Part shown: positions 17,771-27,051 of the stretch, in pieces
Layout: each line of letters starts with the position of its first letter
How positions within the stretch are numbered: the first letter of the stretch is position 1
Source: CBDBEU01 sp965204565
GTDB lineage: Bacteria; Pseudomonadota; Alphaproteobacteria; Rhizobiales; TMED25
Length of the DNA: 64,000 nucleotides
Assembly: GCA_965204565.1 (NCBI GenBank)
Contig: CBDBEU010000004.1
Coordinates: 868,001 to 932,000, forward strand
Direction of reading: 5' to 3'
Notes under the pieces: generated by a model
What the model saw: only the letters and a program-made list of their open reading frames with translations
Databases searched by the model: none
Told to the model about the DNA's origin: nothing
Made by a program: the position numbers and the translations under genes

Positions 17771-18249
17771 GTCCGCGTTAGGGGGTCTTCCGGAACTACT
17801 GCGCGCACGGTTGCATTGACTTCTGCGCCGCCAGAGCGCACCGCGCGAACTGACAGGTCGGGTTCGATCTTGGCGCTCTGTTCGACCGGTATATCGGCCT
17901 CGATTTCCAAGGAGGTGTCCTGGATCGATGTGACCACGGGGCTGCCGATATTGAGATAGGCACCGGGTTGAGCATGACGCGCTACCACAATACCGGCATA
18001 GGGTGCGCGGGTCTTGGCACGCTCGATCGAAAGCTTGGCCACACCGATCTCGGCATGGGCATAGGCAACGCGTGAGCGTGCAGCGCCAAGCGAAGCGGCG
18101 GAGCGGCGTAACTCGCCTTCAGCATGCTCGAATCTGGCGCTCGAAAAGGGCGAGGTGCCGCTGAGGCCCTGAATGCGGTCCGGGCTCTCTGCGCCAGGGT
18201 AACGCTGGCCTCATCGCGGTCGGCCGAAGCTTCGGCCTCTTTTTCCGAA

Positions 18250-18789
18250 CCACCACGACCTCCTTACCTCTTGTAAAAACACAAATAATTAGTTGCGCAT
18301 TTTACCAATTTGGTATATTTTCTGCAACTTGGAGTTTGTTAATGAAAATTGAGACAAAAATAGAGATCAAAGATTCCATAGCGAAAGTTTGGGAGGCTAT
18401 TATTGCTCACAAAAAATTTGGAGAATGATTTAGATGTAAACTTGACCAACCTTTTAAGGAAGGTGAAATGTCTACGGGCATTATGATATGTCCTGGTGGC
18501 GAACACCTCAAATGGGAGGCCAAGATAATCAAAATTGAGAATGAAAAATGCTTAGAGTTTTCTTGGCCGCCCTACGTTGAAGATGAGTCAGTAGACCTAT
18601 CAATTGAACCGTGGCAACATTGCAGCTTTGAATTGGAGGAGATACCGAGTGGGACATTGTTAAAAGTCACTGAGACAGGTTTCGACAAACTATCTCCGGC
18701 CATTAGAGATGATGCAAGAAGAGGGAATGAGCAAGGTTGGAAAATAAAGGCTGGCCAAATTTTAGAGTATATCACTAAAAATTCGTAAG
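18250..18789. mobile_element. 540-bp AT-rich insertion flanked by TCCGAA direct repeats
   Basis: The segment interrupts the efflux adaptor gene. TCCGAA stands at both borders (18244-18249 and 18790-18795), as a target duplication would. The interior is much richer in A and T than the surroundings and carries one complete-length but stop-interrupted SRPBCC gene with its own ribosome binding site. No transposase or terminal inverted repeat is visible, so it may be a passenger cassette or a shrunken element. The class is unknown. Confidence 0.55.
18342..18788 (+). pseudogene. SRPBCC/AHSA1-family protein with in-frame TGA at a conserved Trp position
   Basis: From the ATG at 18342 (GGAG 7 nt upstream) 148 codons run to a TAA at 18786-18788. 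They encode KIEIKDSIAKVWEAIIAHKK, then FGE-stop-FRCKLDQPFKEGE, then FSWPPYVEDESVDLSIEPWQ and ETGFDKLSPAIRDDA. This is the START-like fold of the Aha1/polyketide-cyclase group, normally about 145 residues. Codon 29 (18426-18428) is TGA where relatives have Trp. Other tryptophans here use TGG, so a nonsense mutation is likelier than recoding. The codon usage is AT-rich. Confidence 0.72.
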
Positions 18790-19273
18790 TCCGAATAATT
18801 GTGCTTCGCGCAAGGCTAGCGTCAGGACAAGCCATGAATCGTCGATCGAGGCCAAGATTTCTCCTTCCTCGACCCGGTCCTCGACATCGACCGGAACGTC
18901 CTTGATCGCTCCGGCGCCCGGCCGAGACCGGCATGGTCTGGCGCATCGGCTCAGAGATCACCTCATCGACTCTTGCCGGAGCGGTCCCTGTGCCCATGAG
19001 GGCACAGTGCCCAAAGTCAGCGGCACGAAGAGAGCTGTTGCAGATATCGTCGGTCTCATGGGTGACTTGTCCAAATGCGGTCTGCCCGCCAGGCGCTACT
19101 CAAATGAAAAGCACTCGCATTTTTGGAAAGTTGGGCAATTTAGGGCGTTGGTGCAATACCTTGCCAGTTTCAAACCTTCGCGACCTTGAGACTGATCGGC
19201 ACTATAACGCGAACTCAATTCGCCAGTCAGTATAGGCCCAAACCGCACCCGTGAGATTTAGCAGGATTACCAA

Positions 19274-21091
19274 ATGCCGCAATTCACCACGCGTCCTGAA
19301 ATTGTCGGAACTTTCGGCGTAGCCACCTCAACCCATTGGCTCGCCAGTCAGTCGGCTATGCGTATGCTTGAGATCGGTGGCAATGCGTTTGACGCGGCAG
19401 TGGGCGGCGCGTTTGTTTTGCATGTCGCCGAGCCCAATCTCAATGGTCCATTCGGCGATGTGCCGATCATCATTCATGATGCCGACGAGAATAGGCAGCG
19501 TGTGTTGTGCGGCCAGGGCCCGGCGCCTGCAGAGGCTTCGATTGAAACATTCGCCAATCTCGGTGTCACCGACGTTATTCCCGGCAATGGCCTTCTGGCG
19601 GCAGCAGTGCCCGGTGCGGTCGATGCTTGGCTGATGCTGGCAGAGGAGTATGGCAAGCTTGATCTGGCGACCGTTCTTGCGCCCGCAATTCACTATGCGA
19701 GCAAGGGTGTGCCGCTGGCATTGAGAGTGTGCGAGACGATCGCGGTGCACAAGGCACTTTTTGAAACATATTGGCCGACTTCCGCGGCAGTTTTTTTGCC
19801 GGGTGGCGAGGTGCCCAAGCCCGGTGCGCTGTTTCGCAACGAGGCGCTGGGGATTACCTACCAAAGGTTGGTGGACGAGGCTTGCGGGGCGAGGGGGCGG
19901 GTCAGGCAGTTCCGGGCAGCACGCGCGCAATGGTCGCGAGGCTTTGTCGCCGAGATAGTTGATCAGTGGTGCCGGACAGCAAGAGTAATGGACCACACCG
20001 GCCGTGAAAATGCGGCACTTCTCACTGGCGCAGACATGGCCGACTGGTCGGCTCATTTCGAAGATCCGCTCGGTTTCGACTATTGCGGGCACCGAGTTCT
20101 CAAATGCGGCCCATGGAGCCAGGGCCCGGTCATGTTGCAGACGCTGGCATTGGTCGAGGGATTCGACCTTGACCGCATGCATCCGGCGAGCGACGCATTC
20201 GTTCACACATTGGTTGAGGCGATGAAACTCGCCTTTGCCGACCGAGACACGTTTTATGGCGACCCGGATGTCGTGAAGGTGCCGCTCGAAACGCTGCTTG
20301 GTGCGGCCTACAATCAAGGCCGGCGGGGAATGATCGGCGATCAGGCGTCGGGCGAGTATCGGCCCGGATCGATCGATGGTTTTGGATTGGCACCTGACTA
20401 TGAGGCAGCTTGCGGCCGTGCGGAGCTTGCCGAAGAATTGGCAGCACGCGGCGGCGGCGAACCCACTTTGGCACGAACTCCAGTCGATGCCGACAGCGCC
20501 TCCATGGGTGACACTTGCTACATCTCGGTGATCGATTGCGATGGCGATATGGTCTCGGCGATGCCGTCTGGTGGCTGGTTGCCGAGTTCACCTGCAATCC
20601 CCGAAATCGGTATGCCACTCGGTACGCGCCTGCAAATGGCACGGCTCGATGAGCGCGCGCCTGCCGCGCTCAGACCCGGGGTGCGACCGCGTACCACGCT
20701 CACGCCAACCATGGTGCTGCGCGATGAGGGCTCGCCCTGTCTCTGCCTCGGTACACCGGGTGGTGACGGCCAGGACCAATGGCAGACAATCTGTCTGCTG
20801 CGGTTGCTTCATCATGGGTTGAACCTGCAGGAGGCGATCGATGCACCCAGTTTCCATTCAGATCATTTCCCGAGTTCGTTTTATCCGCGTCATGCTATTC
20901 CCCGCCGCCTTGTTATCGAAAACAGGTTCGGTGGCGACGTGCTGGCGGCGCTCGATAGCCGCGGCCATGATGTCGCGTCATCGGAAGGCTGGTCGGAGGG
21001 GCGGCTTTGCGCAGCTAGCCAGTCGCCGGATGGCCTGCTGAGGGCGGCAGCCAATCCGCGTGGCATGCAGAATTATGCGGTTGGGCGCTAG
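19274..21091 (+). CDS. Gamma-glutamyltransferase family protein
   Basis: The 605-residue Ntn-hydrolase-type protein resembles gamma-glutamyltransferases, which cleave gamma-glutamyl bonds after self-processing into two subunits. The predicted nucleophile is Thr414, in GDTCYISVIDCDGD, where cleavage would occur. Upstream are GGNAFDAAVGGAFVLHVAEP and the glycine-rich GQGPAPAEA; downstream is LGTPGGDGQDQW. There is no evident signal peptide, unlike classical periplasmic Ggt, so it may belong to the cytoplasmic-type group seen in alphaproteobacteria. The exact substrate is unknown. The gene is intact although it lies between decayed regions. Confidence 0.85.
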   Translation: MPQFTTRPEIVGTFGVATSTHWLASQSAMRMLEIGGNAFDAAVGGAFVLHVAEPNLNGPFGDVPIIIHDADENRQRVLCGQGPAPAEASIETFANLGVTDVIPGNGLLAAAVPGAVDAWLMLAEEYGKLDLATVLAPAIHYASKGVPLALRVCETIAVHKALFETYWPTSAAVFLPGGEVPKPGALFRNEALGITYQRLVDEACGARGRVRQFRAARAQWSRGFVAEIVDQWCRTARVMDHTGRENAALLTGADMADWSAHFEDPLGFDYCGHRVLKCGPWSQGPVMLQTLALVEGFDLDRMHPASDAFVHTLVEAMKLAFADRDTFYGDPDVVKVPLETLLGAAYNQGRRGMIGDQASGEYRPGSIDGFGLAPDYEAACGRAELAEELAARGGGEPTLARTPVDADSASMGDTCYISVIDCDGDMVSAMPSGGWLPSSPAIPEIGMPLGTRLQMARLDERAPAALRPGVRPRTTLTPTMVLRDEGSPCLCLGTPGGDGQDQWQTICLLRLLHHGLNLQEAIDAPSFHSDHFPSSFYPRHAIPRRLVIENRFGGDVLAALDSRGHDVASSEGWSEGRLCAASQSPDGLLRAAANPRGMQNYAVGR

Positions 21092-21107
21092 AGCATGTCC
21101 AAGACAT

Positions 21108-21992
21108 CTAGAAACCGAGGCGAGTGAGCGTGCGGTCAATGCGGTGGAGATATGCGGGACCTGAAAGGATCGCATGCTGCAATAGCGGCACAATCAAATA
21201 GATATCGCGGCGCCGGGGCAAAAAGTCGGGTGAAATCGGGCAAATCAAGTGATAGGCATCAAAGAAGGCGCGTCCGAATGTGCCATGCAAAGTCACATAG
21301 GCGAGTTCGTATTCCGGGTGACCTGCAAACACCGCTGGATCGACAAAGGCGCGGAGCTGTGCACCCTGAGTGAGGATATTGCCGGACCAGACGTCGCCAT
21401 GCAAAAGCGCGGGGTACCGCGGCTCTTCAAGCAGATGTTCCAGATTCTGGGCGAGACGCTCAAGCCGGGAGGTGAATGCCTGGTCGATCAATTTCCCTTC
21501 CCCGGCGCGAGAAGCATAGTGAAGGAGACGTTGGTCGCGGAAAAACCCGATCCAGTCTGCAGTCTGATGGTTTGGTTGGAGGAGGGCACCAAACTGGGTG
21601 GCATAAGAATAGCCGAATTGATCGCTCCTGACCTGATGCAGTGCCGCTAGGGCTTCGGCAGCTGTGCGTTCGTGTATCGGACGCAATTGAACATGATCGT
21701 GTTCGATCCACTCGGTGACGAGTACGTCCTTGGTGGTAGCCAGAACTTGCGGTATTGGCTGGCCGGCTCGTCGCAAATCGGCAAGCATGCGCGCCTCGAT
21801 TTCAAGATGATCTTCGAGGGATGCCTTGCCGGATTTCACTGCGGCATAACCGCTGCCGGTATCAGCGCGATATACGGTCAACCCCCAATTACCGGCAACC
21901 GGCGTGAGTTTCGCTTGCGGTACATTCAATAACCTGGCGACCTTGGCCGAGAGGTGCTTCAGGCTTGGCGGTGATCCTTTATGTGTGTTCAT
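21108..21992 (-). CDS. Fructosamine kinase (FN3K) family protein
   Basis: The 294-residue protein has the kinase-like fold of fructosamine/ketosamine 3-kinases, which phosphorylate glycated amines so that they break down. Visible motifs are YAAVKSGKASLEDHLEIEAR (ATP-binding lysine and following helix), VLVTEWIE at the hinge, LLHGDVWSGNIL (catalytic loop) and AFVDPAVFAGHPEYELA (metal-binding Asp). Length matches the family. It converges with the gamma-glutamyltransferase gene with a 16-nt gap. Confidence 0.87.
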   Translation of the reverse strand: MNTHKGSPPSLKHLSAKVARLLNVPQAKLTPVAGNWGLTVYRADTGSGYAAVKSGKASLEDHLEIEARMLADLRRAGQPIPQVLATTKDVLVTEWIEHDHVQLRPIHERTAAEALAALHQVRSDQFGYSYATQFGALLQPNHQTADWIGFFRDQRLLHYASRAGEGKLIDQAFTSRLERLAQNLEHLLEEPRYPALLHGDVWSGNILTQGAQLRAFVDPAVFAGHPEYELAYVTLHGTFGRAFFDAYHLICPISPDFLPRRRDIYLIVPLLQHAILSGPAYLHRIDRTLTRLGF

Positions 21993-22033
21993 TGGTGGCG
22001 GGGACGATTACAGGCATTGAGGGAATGCTTTAA

Positions 22034-23122
22034 CCGACATTCACGGGATGACGGCCATCGTCGAGTTGATATTGCCTCCACGGGCGGACATCTGCAACTC
22101 CGGACCATCGTCGTGGGGATCGAGGAACATCGAGAACGGTGACGCCGGCGTATATCGCGCCGGGATTGCCGATTTCGTCGTCATCGGGACACGTTCGCCC
22201 GGATGCCGTTCGACCCTGGCGACGACCCGACGCTTCTTGTCCCATGAGCCTGCCCGATGTCTGAAGCCGGCATGGGTGCGGATCATGTGATCGGGTGGGC
22301 GGCCGACCGGTCGGGTCGGCTTTGAGACGGATCGTATACCGATCGCCCTCGGCCTCCGGAAACTCATGGATTCCGGTGCGGCGAAGGCGGCATCGCCTCG
22401 GAAACAGCGGCGCAGGTCTCGTTCCCGGTAACGCTCGAAGGCGGGTTGCAGAACGCCGGATCGCCGAACCGATTGAACACAAACAGTGGATGGCAGCGGG
22501 TGCAGGCGAAGTGTCCATTCCAGGCGGCACCCTTCTGATCGCCATGGAATCCATGGCGAGCAGGATGGCCCTGGGCGGATGCCGCGCGTGCACCCGGTCA
22601 ATCCATTGCCCCGACAGATCGGTCGGTGCGGGGAGGTTCTCGTCACCGGCAAGGAACTCCGTCTCCAATCGCCCCATCCGGCCGGCGCATGCGGCCTGCC
22701 CGGCTACGGCGCGCCCGCCGACAATCCATCGCATTGCGGGATCGCGTCCCGGGCGGTCGGCGTCGTTTACGTCCTCATAGCCACCGAGGCGGCCGAAGAC
22801 GGATTGGCGAAACAATCCCGTCATCGCGTGCCGACCGTTCTTGCCGGTGCGCGGATCGACAGGCTGATGGCCGGCCATGTCCGTCAAGCCGAGCGCGTCA
22901 TCAGGCTCGCGGCAGGCCGGCCATCCGGCGTTGGCGGTGATTCCGGAACCGTGGAACGCGAGCTTCAGGCGGCGGTCGAAACCGAGCCGAAGAGGCACAT
23001 CAACCGGTTCACCCGCCGGGTTCGCCATATGCCGCGCCCCAAAATGCGCTCAAGACATTGGTTCTCGTGATAGAATCAACGATCAATCACATCAATCAAT
23101 AGAGCCATATGGGAAATGCGGG
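22034..23122 (-). mobile_element. IS1380-family element, copy 1 (degenerate), with TTTAA target duplication
   Basis: The ends CCGACATT and AATGCGGG form short inverted repeats, each bordered by TTTAA (22029-22033 and 23123-23127), a 5-bp duplication that fits the family. The minus strand encodes an IS1380 transposase in broken frames: NGRHAMTGLFRQSVFGRLGG, YEDVNDADRPGRDPAMRWIV, WIDRVHARHPPRAI and RCRRYTIRLKA-like pieces. It is shorter than copy 3 and lacks the C-terminal part. Its right end lies only 31 nt before ppk2. Confidence 0.8.
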
Positions 23123-23153
23123 TTTAAAATGACCGATCCTGACAGGCCAATCC

Positions 23154-24045
23154 ATGGAGAATTGCGTGGCCAAAAATAACGACAATGGCAAGGCCGGTGG
23201 ATCTGCCTCAAAGAATCGGCGATTCTATATCGATGCGTTGAAGCTTCCCGATCGGATTGCCGACAAGGCATTCGGAAGTGGCGGTTATCCTTATGGTGAG
23301 AAGCTTGCACGCAAGAAATATGAGCGAGAGCTTCTGGCATTGCAGATTGAGCTTGCCGAGGTGCAGGGCTGGGTCGCAAAGACCGGCGAGAGCATTGTGA
23401 TCGTTTGGGAGGGCCGCGATGCCGCAGGCAAAGGCGGGCACGATCAAGCGTTTCACCCAGCACCTCAATCCTAGAATGGTACGAATTGTAGCGCTGCCCA
23501 AGCCGACCGGCCGCGAACGCGGTCAGTGGTATTTTCAGCGCTATGTGGATCAATTGCCGACCTCTGGAGAGATCGCATTGTACGACCGGTCCTGGTACAA
23601 CCGTGCTGGTGTTGAGCCGGTGCCGGGGCTTTGCTCAGCCGAACAGACCGCCGAATTTCTTGATGAAGCACCTAAATTTGAGGCGATGCTGGTTCGCTCA
23701 GGTCTAAGGGTTTTCAAATTCCGGCTGACAATAGGACGCGAGGAACAGTTGCGCCGGCTCCATGCGCGCCGTCACGATCCGCTCAAGCATTGGAAGCTGA
23801 GTCCGATCGACCTGCTCGCCATTGAGAAATGGGACGACTACGCGCGCGCCCGACAAACCATGTTCGCGTCCACCGATTCCGCGATTGCGCCCCGGGTTGT
23901 GGTCAAGACCAACGACAAACGCCGCGGGCGGTTGAACTGCATCAGCCATGTTTTGAATTCACTTGATTACTCGCACAAGGATCGAGACGCCATTGGTGAA
24001 ATTGATCCCGCTATCGTTGGCTCTGCATTTCAGGACATTGGCTGA
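23154..24045 (+). pseudogene. Polyphosphate kinase 2 (PPK2), single-base frameshift
   Basis: PPK2 enzymes transfer phosphate between polyphosphate and nucleotides. The first frame (from 23154) runs to the Walker A motif IVIVWEGRDAAGKGG and then leaves the family. The second frame takes over directly with TIKRFTQHLNPR and RGQWYFQRYVDQLPTSGEIA, then LYDRSWYNRAGVEPV and WKLSPIDLLAIEKWDDYA. One extra G at about 23430 explains the break. Otherwise the protein is full length for the single-domain class, so this is a recent lesion or a base-call error. The IS1380 end upstream may have removed the promoter. Confidence 0.85.
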
Positions 24046-24076
24046 GGTGAGAAGCAGGCATCCACCAAGAGCCAAT

Positions 24077-25087
24077 ATGGTCGGCAAGCCAAGCGAAGTA
24101 CCCACGATCGAGCATGTGCATGCTGCTGCTGCGCGACTTGTCGGCAAGGCGGTACTCACACCGCTGCTTTTTTCCCCCTCGCTCAGCGAACGTTGTTGCC
24201 GGCCCGTTTACCTCAAACCGGAGTGTCTGCAACGCACCGGTTCCTTCAAATTTAGAGGAGCATTCAACCGGATTTCACAACTGCCAGCCGGGCCGGATGC
24301 AAATGGCCTGGTCGCCATGTCTTCTGGCAACCACGCGCAGGGCGTGGCGGCAGCTGCGGCAATCTGCGGGCATTCGGCAACCATTGTGATGCCCTCTGAC
24401 GCACCTGCCATCAAACTTCAGAACACGCGCGCTCTGGGCGCATCAATAGTTACATATGATCGCCAGAACCAGGACCGAGACCGGATCGCGCGTGAGATCG
24501 TGGAAGAGAGTGGGGGCATTCTGGTGACGCCATTTGATGATCCCGATATCATTTCGGGGCAGGGCACGGTCGGGCTCGAAATCGCGCAAGACGCGGAGAA
24601 TCTTGGCGTTCACCTTGAGACGGTGGTGATCCCGGCAGGCGGCGGTGGCCTTGCGGCCGGTACATCACTGGCGATCAAAGCACTGTCACCTGATACAGAG
24701 GTGTTTGTCGCTGAGCCTCAGGAGTTTGACGATCATGCGCGATCGTTGATTGCAGGGGAGCGGTGCGTAAATAAAAAGATGTCGGGTTCGATCTGTGATG
24801 CGCTCCTGGCGTTGTCGCCCGGGGAACTCACATTCGAGATCAATCGCAAAACACTGACCGGTGGTGTTGTCGTCAGTGACACCGAAACGGCGAACGCGGT
24901 AGGCTTGGGTTTTCGCGATTTAAACTTGGTGATCGAGCCTGGGGGTGCTGTAGCTCTGGCGGCCGTTCTTGAGGGTAAACTGCCACATGGCAAGGGCGCA
25001 GTCGTCATCGTGATTTCGGGTGGCAATATAGATGCTGCGTTGTTCTGCCGGCTAGTTGGAACCGATCAGGAAAAGAGCGCCTCGTAG
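24077..25087 (+). CDS. Threonine dehydratase / serine-threonine racemase-like PLP enzyme
   Basis: The 336-residue fold-type II PLP enzyme likely deaminates threonine or serine, or racemises serine. Lys58 in GSFKFRGAFN is the Schiff-base lysine; SSGNHAQGVA binds the substrate carboxylate; GGGGLAAG holds the phosphate; SGGN is near the C-terminus. There is no C-terminal ACT regulatory domain, so it is the short (catabolic/racemase-like) type. The start at 24077 is chosen because the frame upstream has no family similarity. Its last 22 nt overlap the convergent cheZ-like gene. Confidence 0.88.
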   Translation: MVGKPSEVPTIEHVHAAAARLVGKAVLTPLLFSPSLSERCCRPVYLKPECLQRTGSFKFRGAFNRISQLPAGPDANGLVAMSSGNHAQGVAAAAAICGHSATIVMPSDAPAIKLQNTRALGASIVTYDRQNQDRDRIAREIVEESGGILVTPFDDPDIISGQGTVGLEIAQDAENLGVHLETVVIPAGGGGLAAGTSLAIKALSPDTEVFVAEPQEFDDHARSLIAGERCVNKKMSGSICDALLALSPGELTFEINRKTLTGGVVVSDTETANAVGLGFRDLNLVIEPGGAVALAAVLEGKLPHGKGAVVIVISGGNIDAALFCRLVGTDQEKSAS

Positions 25088-26085
25088 TCTTTTTCGCTCA
25101 ACTGCGGCAAATCGGTAAAATCTTCGGGACTGGTCTCGTCAGATTGCTTGGCAGAGCCGTTTGAATCCTGGGCTGCATCTTTTGCCGGCTCAACTTCGCC
25201 AAAGAAGACATCATCATCCGCGCCATCTTCCACCTCGCTGTCGGCAGCAAACTCGGCGTTCTTGGGTGTTGCCGTGGTTGGTGGAGTGTCTTCACCATCG
25301 CCGATATTTGTGATGATGCCGGTCACTTCGTGCAGTTCCCGGTTTTCCGCAATGTCATCCGTGAGGGTAACCTTATCCATTTCAGCGATCATGCGGTCGA
25401 CTGAATCCTGATCCACCCCCTCGCCATCGCGTGCAGGACCGTTCAGGAGTAATTTGTCTTCGCATGCCTGTGTAGTGGGGGCTTCGGTGTCCGACGTCGT
25501 CGTATCACCGGACCACAATCGGTCCATGGCATTGATGCGGTTTTCGAGAGATTGCAGAACCTGCACGACCCTGGTGGTGCGCTGCCCGGTTATGTCCTGG
25601 AACGAACAGGCGGTGTAAATGTCGGTCACTCGTTCATCCGGTGCATCACAGAATTCAGACGGAGCACCCTGTTCGCAAAGTGTCCAGGCGAACTCCTGGA
25701 TCTGCTCGGCCGCACCCAGAATATCGGATGTAGCGGTTTCGGTTGATTCAACAATCGCATTGAGTTCGGCAGTGGCGTCGGCAATGTCGTGCTCACTGTT
25801 TTCGGGACCGCGGATCGATGCGATCTTCTTCTTTGCGGCAGCAATCTCGTCGGCCGTTTCACAGATAACCCGACGCATGCCGGCAGATTCGTCTGGCGGA
25901 GCAATGCTGGTCTGCAGCTGGTTGATGGCCGCGAGCAGGCCTTCAGTTTCAGCGTGGCGATTGCGCCGCGCGAATTCTCCGAGGAACCATCGTCCCCGGT
26001 CTGTTTCGAGCACGGTGGCTTCGATTTTGTCGTAATCAAGATCATCCGGCGATAACGCGCCTATTGTTTTTGTATTCCCGGTCAT
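25066..26085 (-). CDS. CheZ-like protein phosphatase
   Basis: The 339-residue protein resembles CheZ, which dephosphorylates CheY-P in chemotaxis. The catalytic motif CSFQDITGQRTTRVVQVLQ contains Asp164 and Gln168 at the positions used by enteric CheZ. The preceding ILGAAEQIQEFAW lies in the long helical hairpin. An acidic disordered linker (about residues 240-320) leads to the C-terminal LSEKDYEALFS, resembling the CheY-binding tail. No other chemotaxis gene is nearby. Similar orphan CheZ-like proteins occur in Rhizobiales. Confidence 0.8.
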   Translation of the reverse strand: MTGNTKTIGALSPDDLDYDKIEATVLETDRGRWFLGEFARRNRHAETEGLLAAINQLQTSIAPPDESAGMRRVICETADEIAAAKKKIASIRGPENSEHDIADATAELNAIVESTETATSDILGAAEQIQEFAWTLCEQGAPSEFCDAPDERVTDIYTACSFQDITGQRTTRVVQVLQSLENRINAMDRLWSGDTTTSDTEAPTTQACEDKLLLNGPARDGEGVDQDSVDRMIAEMDKVTLTDDIAENRELHEVTGIITNIGDGEDTPPTTATPKNAEFAADSEVEDGADDDVFFGEVEPAKDAAQDSNGSAKQSDETSPEDFTDLPQLSEKDYEALFS

Positions 26086-26089
26086 GTGT

Positions 26090-26290
26090 CAACGCCGGAG
26101 CAAGATTCCACCACCAAGCGGAATGGGCTTTGGAGCCTTGGCTGACTTGCGGGAGTTCGATCTCGGCGTCTTGTGGTGCCGCGGCGGCCTTGTTTGAGGC
26201 GGAAGCCCTCGCTGTTCATCTCCGGAATGTGGACATGACGGGTGAGCCGGTCGAGCAGCGCGTCGGCCGGCGCCACAAACGACGCACCCG
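26090..26290 (-). mobile_element. IS21-type IstB fragment fused to a symporter remnant
   Basis: The minus strand encodes DALLDRLTRHVHIPEMNSEG followed by FRLKQGRRG, the usual C-terminus of IstB, the ATPase helper of IS21 transposition. The rest of istB and all of istA are missing. It is joined in frame to the ActP fragment, so the IS21 end marks a deletion boundary. Confidence 0.6.
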
Positions 26291-26870
26291 ACATCCGGTC
26301 GGCTGCCGTCGCCATGCCATTGAACACCGGCGGAACTTCACGCCCGGCCACATAATACGCACCAACCTGCATGGTGCGCGACAGCCGGTCGATGCCGGCA
26401 TAGATGACAATGGTGAATGCCACGAACAGGATACCAATCATGTCCGCCCCGACACCCGGCTGTTCCAGCACCGCCATGAGAAAAATGAAGCCAATAAATC
26501 CACCTGTATACATCCCGTAGATCTTGGGCAGATTACCGATGAAGTCGCTTCTGCCGTTTTCTGCCATGTGCCCTGCTCCTCGCCGCGCAGATTGAATTCG
26601 TCGCCAATCCGGTCTTGCAGCCGATTGAGGAAAAATCAGCACCACGAAGATGGCAAGAGAACCCTGGACGGCCATGTCGTATCCAACTGGAAAGCCCGGG
26701 AGCGACATTGCGTTCAGATCCTTGGCAACCCGGTGAACGACAATGGCGAATATGAACCACGGCACCGGTAGGGTGACCATCAGGGTGCGGGTTTCGGCCC
26801 AACGACCTTCCATTCGCGCGCGAATCGTTTGTATCGGTTTCAGGCCTTTATCTCCTCCCGCGGATGTTTC
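26291..26870 (-). pseudogene. DUF4212 subunit and acetate/solute symporter ActP-like protein, truncated
   Basis: Two adjacent genes are merged and cut. The first part encodes a DUF4212 small subunit: TWFIFAIVV-like WFIFAIVVHRVAKDLNAMSL and YDMAVQGSLAIFVVLIF, with the C-terminus shifted out of frame. The second starts at an ATG at about 26567 with MAENGRSDFIGNLPKIYGMY and continues through ADMIGILFVAFTIVIYAGID to VPPVFNGMATAADRMSGASF, the N-terminal three segments of an SSS-family symporter. The remaining roughly 400 residues are lost at the IstB junction. Confidence 0.72.
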
Positions 26871-27051
26871 CGCATGGCATGACGTTTTGCGTCCCGATTT
26901 GATTCGTTCGATACGGGTTCGCAAAGGTCAGTTAAGACGCTTGCTCACACACGCACGATTAGACCGTTGGCGAGTATCCGGGACAGGCTGGAACGTGGCC
27001 TGGACAGCAAGAAACGGCGCACATGGCCTTTGGCGCAATCGGCGACGCGCA

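Larger units (their letters stand above)
17771..18995 (-). pseudogene. RND-type efflux periplasmic adaptor (membrane fusion protein), split by an AT-rich insertion
   Basis: The N-terminal half is on the minus strand from about 18995 to 18796: RVDEVISEPMRQTMPV, then in another frame IKDVPVDVEDRVEEGEILAS, the biotinyl-lipoyl-like hairpin. The C-terminal half resumes at about 18249 with EKEAEASADRDEASVTLAQR, ARFEHAEGELRRSAASLGAA, RAPYAGIVVARHAQPGAYLN and DTSLEIEADIPVEQSAKIEP. 540 nt of AT-rich DNA separate them. There are additional frameshifts (near 18175 and 18925) and the C-terminus is lost at the join with the CoxL fragment. These proteins link inner-membrane pumps to the outer membrane. Confidence 0.75.

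Noticed and set aside
18342..18788. TGA read as tryptophan (alternative genetic code) in the AT-rich insert
   Set aside because: The same gene uses TGG for its other tryptophans, and neighbouring core genes use TGA as a normal stop; a nonsense mutation is simpler.
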